From Jatrophihabitans_A lederbergiae (GTDB taxonomy: Bacteria; Actinomycetota; Actinomycetes; Mycobacteriales; Jatrophihabitantaceae), in contig NZ_JAVREH010000009.1 of the NCBI RefSeq assembly GCF_031845305.1, positions 62,001 to 126,000 on the forward strand: a stretch of 64,000 bases of DNA. Direction: 5' to 3'. Positions 59,269-64,000 of this stretch are shown in pieces. Numbering within the stretch: the stretch's first letter is position 1; each line of letters starts with the position of its first letter. A model generated the notes under the pieces. It saw nothing but the letters and a program-made list of their open reading frames with translations, was not told the DNA's origin and did not search any database. The translations under genes were made by a program, and so were the position numbers.

Positions 59269-60215
59269 GCCGCGGCGCGCGGCTGGAACTGCTCGCGGCC
59301 GATATCACCGATCCCGAGGTGCAGGCGGGTTACCAGCAGGCCCGGATGCTCAATGCCCAGTACGGCAAGACCTATTACCTGGCCACCCTGTTGCTGCCGC
59401 GGGAGAAGCGGCCGTACGTGCACGCGCTGTACGGCTTCGCCCGCTACGCCGACAACATCGTCGACGACCTCGACCCGGGGCTGACCACCGCCGAGCGAGC
59501 GTCGCGTTTCGGCGCCTGGACGGACGCCTTCCTCGCCGACCTGAGTCGCGGCTCGTCGGCGGACCCGCTGTGCCGGGCGGTCCTCGACGCCATCGCCCGC
59601 TGGCAGATCCCACCGGAACTCTTCGTCGACTTCCTGAACTCGATGCGGATGGATCTGGTGGTCACCGGCTTCCCCACGTACCAGGATCTCGCCGAGTACA
59701 TGTGGGGCTCGGCGGCCGTGATCGGCTTACAAATGCTGCCTATTCTCGGACGCAACGACAGCGCCGGATCGGAGGAGGCGCTGCGCCAGCCCGCGATCGA
59801 CCTCGGCATGGCGTTCCAGTTGACCAACTTCCTGCGCGACATCGCCGAGGACCTCGACCGCGGCCGGATCTACCTTCCGCGCGAAACCCTGGACCGGTTC
59901 GGGGTGGATCGCTCGGACCTGCACGAGGCGCGCCGCAGCGGGACGGCCACCGCGCCGATCCGCGACGTGATCGCCTTCGAGGTGGCGCGGGCGCGGCAGC
60001 TCTACCGGTCCGCCGAACCGGGAATCGCCATGGTGCACCGCACCTCCCAGGATTGCCTCCGTACCGCCTGGACGTTGTATGCGGGCATCCTCGACGAGAT
60101 CGAGGCGGTGGACCTCAATGTGTTCAGCGGCCGGGTGTCGGTCGGCCTGGGCCGACGGGCGCGGGTCGCCGGCGGGGGCCTGCTGCACGCCTGGTGGACC
60201 CGCCGGTTCAGCTGA
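59265..60215 (+). CDS. crtB: Phytoene synthase
   Basis: A 316-residue squalene/phytoene synthase condensing two geranylgeranyl diphosphates. Both aspartate-rich motifs are present: YADNIVDD and RDIAEDLDRGRIYLP, with GMAFQLTNFLRD between. GTG 59265 overlaps the TetR stop. No geranylgeranyl diphosphate synthase is in the window. The last 8 bp overlap the convergent gene. Confidence 0.95.
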   Translation: MSRGARLELLAADITDPEVQAGYQQARMLNAQYGKTYYLATLLLPREKRPYVHALYGFARYADNIVDDLDPGLTTAERASRFGAWTDAFLADLSRGSSADPLCRAVLDAIARWQIPPELFVDFLNSMRMDLVVTGFPTYQDLAEYMWGSAAVIGLQMLPILGRNDSAGSEEALRQPAIDLGMAFQLTNFLRDIAEDLDRGRIYLPRETLDRFGVDRSDLHEARRSGTATAPIRDVIAFEVARARQLYRSAEPGIAMVHRTSQDCLRTAWTLYAGILDEIEAVDLNVFSGRVSVGLGRRARVAGGGLLHAWWTRRFS

Positions 60216-60627
60216 GCAGCAGCCGGTTCAGCGCCGCCCGTGCAGCGGCGTCCTCGGCCGCCAACGCGCTCACCTCGTCGGCGAAGACGCGCACCCACTG
60301 GCTCACCGTCACCGTGGCGCGGCTGATGACCACGCCCCGGACGACATGGGCGATCACCGGCTCCGGGCGTCCGCTGCGACTCTGACCCATGCTCAGCACC
60401 TTCTCACCCAGGCTGACCCGGACACTGACCGGAGTCCCTGCCCTGCCGCGCATCCGGTCGGACACGCTGCGCTCGTACTCGACGTCCACGGTCCCCGCGG
60501 GCAGCGCATCCGACAGCACGCCGGTCAGCACCTGCGACAGCGAGGCCACGTCGGCACGGTCGCCGCTGAGCGCCTCGATCAGCCGTCCGAGCGGTGGCAC
60601 GTCGCCGGCCGGAAAGAGCTCGTTCAT
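60208..60627 (-). CDS. Hypothetical protein of the YbjQ-like operon
   Basis: A 139-residue soluble protein: N-terminal helical part (PPLGRLIEALSGDRADVASL), central beta strands (GTVDVEYERSVSDRM, TPVSVRVSLGEKVLSMG), then a C-terminal helix (FADEVSALAAEDAAARAALN). It follows two YbjQ-repeat genes by 41 bp in the same direction. No family recognised. It may be a partner or a chaperone-like subunit. Confidence 0.6.
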   Translation of the reverse strand: MNELFPAGDVPPLGRLIEALSGDRADVASLSQVLTGVLSDALPAGTVDVEYERSVSDRMRGRAGTPVSVRVSLGEKVLSMGQSRSGRPEPVIAHVVRGVVISRATVTVSQWVRVFADEVSALAAEDAAARAALNRLLLS

Positions 60628-60668
60628 CCTGGTTGCCCCTGAAGTCGTAAAGGAAATTCGGCAGTGGG

Positions 60669-61544
60669 TCAGTCGGTGAGCGGCAGCACCAGCGCCGGAG
60701 TGGCGATCTGGTGGTCCTCGCGGATGGGGCGGACCGCGGTGCCGATGGCGAAGAACTCGGTGGTGTGGCCACCCCACCGGTGCGGCAGCGACAGCAGTTG
60801 GACGCCGACGATGCCCTCGGCGTTCAGCTGCTCCGCCTCCGCCTGCATGCGGCTCATCGCCAGCTCCCGGGCGTCGTAGAGGGCTTCGGTGAACTGCGGA
60901 ATCTCGACGTTCGCCCCGATATTGCCGATGGCCTGGAAGAACCGCTGGTGCGCGATGTGATAGACGCAGGAACCCATCGTCATGCCCAGCGGGGCATACC
61001 CGGCCTGCAGCAGCGTCCAGAAGTCCTGACCGGACAGGTCCGAGGTGAACGGCTGACCCTTGTTGTTGCGCCAGCTGAAACCGTCCGGCGTGCGGCTGTG
61101 CGCCTCGTCCGCCTTGACCGCCGTCCCGATGGCAACGAACTCGGCAAGGTCGGAGCCGAACTCCTTGAAGTCGATGTCCAGCCGGACCCCGACGATGCCG
61201 TCGGCGCCCAGCGCGGCGGCCTCGGCCTCCATCCGGGTCATCGCCAGCTCGCGGGCGTGGTACATCGCCTGCGAGAGGGTGTCGAGCTCCATATTCTTGC
61301 TCCACTTACCGATCTGCAGACCGACGTGGTAGATGCTCGACCCCAGCACCAGGCCCAGCGGTCGGAAACCGGCCTCGCGCACCAGCAGGAACTCGTTCAC
61401 GCTGAGATCAGAGGTGAAGAGGCTGCCGGGCTGGCCCGGGCGCATGCCGGTCAGCCGGCGCATCGCGTCCTCGGGAATGCCGAGTTCCTGTGCTGGTGTC
61501 CCCATGGCTGCTGTCCTGCTTTCGGCTTGATCGAAGGGGTTCAT
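60669..61544 (-). CDS. Tandem YbjQ-like (heavy-metal-binding fold) repeat protein A
   Basis: A 291-residue protein built of two YbjQ-like units. Each contains a SDLS strand (FTSDLSVNEF; FTSDLSGQDF), a helix with HARELAMTRM or DARELAMSRM, and the core G(A)DGIVGVxL ... IGTAV (about 110-150 and 235-280). YbjQ domains form pentameric rings; the function is unknown despite the metal-binding label. ATG 61544 overlaps the upstream gene (ATGA). Confidence 0.75.
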   Translation of the reverse strand: MNPFDQAESRTAAMGTPAQELGIPEDAMRRLTGMRPGQPGSLFTSDLSVNEFLLVREAGFRPLGLVLGSSIYHVGLQIGKWSKNMELDTLSQAMYHARELAMTRMEAEAAALGADGIVGVRLDIDFKEFGSDLAEFVAIGTAVKADEAHSRTPDGFSWRNNKGQPFTSDLSGQDFWTLLQAGYAPLGMTMGSCVYHIAHQRFFQAIGNIGANVEIPQFTEALYDARELAMSRMQAEAEQLNAEGIVGVQLLSLPHRWGGHTTEFFAIGTAVRPIREDHQIATPALVLPLTD

Positions 61545-62479
61545 CGGGTCGGGCGGGTCGGCAGGATGGTGAGGGTGCCGGCTCTCGTGCCGGCGCCGCC
61601 GGCAGCTCGGGACGAGGCGGTGCGCCCGAAGGCGGCGATCGCGGTGCCGGTGACCATCGCCTCGGCGACATGGTCGGTGTGCCCATCGCTCGGCTCGATC
61701 TCCCACATCTTCAGCGACATGCCCGAGATCACGCCGCCGTCCGCCCCGGCCGTGGCGATCTTGCGCGCCAGCTTGTCGCGAGCCGCCGCACGGGTGTGCT
61801 GGACCAGTTCGGTGTAGCCGGACACCTCGACGTTTCTGGTGTTGAACAGGCCAGACCCTGCCTGGGCACGGGTCTGGTAGTCGTCGTGACGGATCGCCAC
61901 CTCGAGTCCGTACTGGAGCGCGACCGGTATCCAGCCCGACATCACCAGCTTGGCGAAATCGGTGCTGGGCAGCTCGGTGCTGAAGGGGGCCGCAGGCCGG
62001 GTGCCCGAGCGAGCGCGGACGGCAGTGCCGAGCGCCATGAACTCCCGGGCCTCACCTTGCAGGCGCTCCACAGTGAGCCGGACTCCGACGACGCCGTCGG
62101 CGCCGAGGGAGGCCGCCTCGAGCAGCATTCGGTGCAGCGCGGTGTCATAGCCGGTGTTCAGTGCGGAGACGTACGGCCCGTACCCGCTGAACCTGCTCGT
62201 CGCGGACTGGACCGGTACGCCGCCGCTGCTGAACATGCCACCGGCGTAACCAGCGCTGCCGTAACCACCGCCATAGGGCAGCCCGCAGCCCGCGTAGCTC
62301 GCCCAGCTGATGCGCTCGACGATGCAGCCCATCACCTCGCCGACGGTGTCGAAGCCGACCGACTCCAGGCTCGCTGCGGCCGGCACGGACAGCAGCGAGG
62401 TCCGCATCGGGGAGGAGCGGAACCGCTCGGCGCGGGCCTGCGCCACCGGCGGGAGCCCCCGCCCGTCCCATGTCGTCAC
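61541..62479 (-). CDS. Tandem YbjQ-like repeat protein B
   Basis: A 312-residue relative of the next gene, with units around SLGADGVVGVRLTVERLQG and TAGADGGVISGMSLKMWEIE, each ending in a GTA-V/I strand. A Gly/Tyr-rich loop (GLPYGGGYGSAGYAGG, about 67-82) interrupts the first unit. GTG 62479 has GGAGG 6 bases upstream. It heads a three-gene leftward operon. Confidence 0.72.
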   Translation of the reverse strand: MTTWDGRGLPPVAQARAERFRSSPMRTSLLSVPAAASLESVGFDTVGEVMGCIVERISWASYAGCGLPYGGGYGSAGYAGGMFSSGGVPVQSATSRFSGYGPYVSALNTGYDTALHRMLLEAASLGADGVVGVRLTVERLQGEAREFMALGTAVRARSGTRPAAPFSTELPSTDFAKLVMSGWIPVALQYGLEVAIRHDDYQTRAQAGSGLFNTRNVEVSGYTELVQHTRAAARDKLARKIATAGADGGVISGMSLKMWEIEPSDGHTDHVAEAMVTGTAIAAFGRTASSRAAGGAGTRAGTLTILPTRPTR

Positions 62480-62484
62480 ACTCG

Positions 62485-62546
62485 TCCTCCCAGTGGTGCA
62501 GGGAGGACGCAGCTCATCCAGCTCCTCCCGGTGGTTCAGGGAGGAT
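62485..62546. repeat. Two 23-bp hairpin-forming repeats
   Basis: Copies at 62485-62507 and 62524-62546 differ at two positions, 39 bp apart. Each has CCTCCC and GGGAGG arms around a 9-base loop. The left copy includes the complement of the ribosome binding site of the YbjQ-like protein B gene, so the hairpin could occlude it. The remaining 62547-62654 holds no gene. Confidence 0.75.
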
Positions 62547-62654
62547 CATGCTCCTTCAAGCTGTGCCTCATCCCGCGGGTGAGCCGAGGGCTCCCCCGAC
62601 GGACCTGGCTTACGCCGATGGGGCTTGTTCGGGCTTACGCCGACAACTGTCTGC

Positions 62655-63221
62655 TCAGGCGCCCGCGGTCGTCGGGTCGCCGGCCACGTCTTCTTGCGCG
62701 ATGATCGGCGCGGCCGCCTCGACGGCCGGCGTCGCGGCACCGCGCTGACCGGCCGCCATGGTGGCGAACGCCGCGGCGACACCGGTGGCCAAGGCGGCCA
62801 CAGCCCAGCGGCCGCCGGTGCGTTCGATGCCGAAGTAGCGGTCGAGCGAGATCGCCCCAGGCCCGGTCTCGGCCAGCGAGGTCACCGCCGCGATGAGGAC
62901 GACGTTGTATTCCCACCCGCCGTTGGCAGCCCAGGGCCCGTTCGGCGCGTGCACCTTGCGGATCGCGGTCGCCATCACTCCGGTCAGGCTCGCGGCCGCC
63001 AGGGGTGTCGCCAGTCCCGCGGCGAGCAGCGCTCCTCCGGCGGTCTCGGTGACGCCCGCGGCCAGGGCGTGCAGCTTCGCGGGCCGCATCTGCAGGGACT
63101 CCATCATTCCCTCGGTGCCCGCGCAGCCGGGGCCGCCGAACCAGCCGAAGAGCTTCTGGCCGCCGTGGCCGATGAACAGGCCTCCGATCACCGCACGTGG
63201 CGCAAGACGTCCCACACTCAT
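62655..63221 (-). CDS. DoxX-family membrane protein
   Basis: A 188-residue protein with four helices. PRAVIGGLFIGHGGQKLFGW, AGVTETAGGALLAAGLATPL and NGGWEYNVVLIAAVTSLAET are DoxX signatures. A hydrophilic C-terminal tail of about 35 residues follows. ATG 63221 has GGGAG upstream. DoxX proteins are linked to redox or sulphur stress in some actinobacteria; nothing local specifies the role. Confidence 0.88.
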   Translation of the reverse strand: MSVGRLAPRAVIGGLFIGHGGQKLFGWFGGPGCAGTEGMMESLQMRPAKLHALAAGVTETAGGALLAAGLATPLAAASLTGVMATAIRKVHAPNGPWAANGGWEYNVVLIAAVTSLAETGPGAISLDRYFGIERTGGRWAVAALATGVAAAFATMAAGQRGAATPAVEAAAPIIAQEDVAGDPTTAGA

Positions 63222-63411
63222 CCGCTTCTCCCTTTGTTGTCTGCGCAACACTACTGCGCCCGCAGCGAGGTCGCCATGGTCCGCAAGCAGAGATCAGCAA
63301 TGTGGATTTCGACGCACAGAAACATTGACGGCACGGGTCCAATCGATATACAACATGTTACAACTTGTGTAGTAAGTGCCGAACCCACCCGCTCCCCCGA
63401 TTGGTGACGCC

Positions 63412-64000
63412 ATGACTTCCCTGCATCCCCCGCGACGAACATCGCGATACAGCCTGATCGCCGTGGTGGCCGCGGCCGCCGCGGTCGTCCCCCTGAGCCT
63501 CGGTGCGGCGGTGTTCGGCGGCAACGCCTCGGCCTCCGTGGGGCCGGCAACTACCACGGCACGACCAGCCGCCGCACGGCCAACGGCAGCAGCGATACGC
63601 GCGGCAGCGGTCCAGCCCGCCGCCGCGACACCACCGGCGGGCTTCTCCCTCACCTGGAGCGACGACTTCAACGGCGCGGCCGGCACCGGCGTCCCCGCGA
63701 GCGACTGGAAGTACGACACCGGCCCCGGCAGCTCCTTCGGCACCGGTGAGATCGAGACGATGACCAACAGCACGTCCAACGTCTACGAGGACGGCGCGGG
63801 GCACCTGGTCCTCAAGGCACTGCACACCGGCACCGACCCGCGCGCCGGCTGGACCTCCGGACGGATCGAGACCCAGGCGGCCACCTTCGGCGCACCCGCC
63901 GGCGGCGTCGTCCGGATGGAGTCCTCGATCCAGCAGCCCGACGTGAACACCACCAACGGTGCCGGCTACTGGCCCGCATTCTGGATGCTCGGCTCGGGGC
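63412..64000 (+). CDS. Secreted GH16 endo-beta-glucanase-like protein (5' part)
   Basis: The first 196 residues are visible before the window ends. A signal peptide (basic RRTSRYSL, then a long Ala/Val core) ends near GNASAS, followed by an Ala/Pro-rich linker to about residue 75. The lectin-like GH16 fold begins FSLTWSDDFNG, with WKYDTGPG, TGEIETMTNSTSNVYEDGAG, LKALHTG, SGRIETQAATFG and WPAFWMLG, all typical of laminarinases. The E-x-D-x-x-E catalytic motif would lie just beyond the edge. The upstream 63222-63411 is A+T-rich with ACAAC/GTTGT-like repeats that may be promoter or operator. Confidence 0.88.
   Translation, partial: MTSLHPPRRTSRYSLIAVVAAAAAVVPLSLGAAVFGGNASASVGPATTTARPAAARPTAAAIRAAAVQPAAATPPAGFSLTWSDDFNGAAGTGVPASDWKYDTGPGSSFGTGEIETMTNSTSNVYEDGAGHLVLKALHTGTDPRAGWTSGRIETQAATFGAPAGGVVRMESSIQQPDVNTTNGAGYWPAFWMLGSG

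Noticed and set aside
1..64000. tRNA, tmRNA or rRNA genes
   Set aside because: No cloverleaf or conserved rRNA sequence was noticed on either strand; a covariance search was not possible here.

Overview
The window is about 70% G+C, and most genes sit in tight operons whose stop and start codons overlap (ATGA or GTGA). Starts are often GTG with a purine-rich ribosome binding site. Twin-arginine lipoproteins, an F420-type luciferase-like enzyme, a heterodimeric lycopene cyclase and UDP-galactopyranose mutase all point to a high-GC actinobacterium. The gene mix suggests a saprophytic soil or plant-associated lineage, but nothing here fixes the genus. No rRNA or tRNA gene was recognised.

Layout. 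1-3.6 kb: a leftward operon with an SDR, a FluG-like glutamine synthetase and a metal-dependent amidohydrolase. 3.6-10.2 kb: an AI-2E-type permease, a dehalogenase-like hydrolase, a mannitol dehydrogenase-family reductase divergent from a GH2 glycosidase, and a lipoprotein. 10.3-26.8 kb: two consecutive leftward peptide/nickel-type ABC operons. One ends in gamma-glutamyltransferase, a GntR regulator and DUF1275; the other ends in acetamidase/formamidase and the same GntR regulator. The two regulator genes lie in an exact 733-bp duplication 8,287 bp apart. 27-29.5 kb: a proline iminopeptidase-like hydrolase and a Gfo/Idh/MocA oxidoreductase. 29.5-31.1 kb: a gene-poor relic zone with a toxin-like ORF and a relaxase fragment. 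31.1-35.1 kb: a GH1-like protein, a GT4 glycosyltransferase, a small protein and Glf, all overlapping. 35.1-43.1 kb: a second GH2, a sugar ABC transporter and two GH43 proteins. 43.1-47.0 kb: a SulP fragment, NhaA, a DsbA-like thioredoxin and a CrcB pair. 47.3-51.1 kb: a secreted glutaminase-A-like protein, a UBP zinc finger and a luciferase-like monooxygenase. 51.1-52.7 kb: a retron-type reverse transcriptase with a hairpin-rich upstream region. 52.7-60.2 kb: a divergent carotenoid cluster (CrtYc/Yd, P450, glycosyltransferase, acyltransferase | CrtI, TetR, CrtB). 60.2-64 kb: YbjQ-like repeat proteins, DoxX and the start of a secreted GH16.

How the genes fit together. The left third imports and breaks down small nitrogenous compounds (peptides, gamma-glutamyl compounds, amides). 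The middle imports and hydrolyses plant-type oligosaccharides. The right third makes a cyclic carotenoid that is probably oxidised, glycosylated and acylated. The items most worth a second look are the retron-like RT with its upstream structured region, the duplicated GntR segment whose ends betray the direction of copying, and the 29.5-31.1 kb relic with a possible toxin/partner pair.
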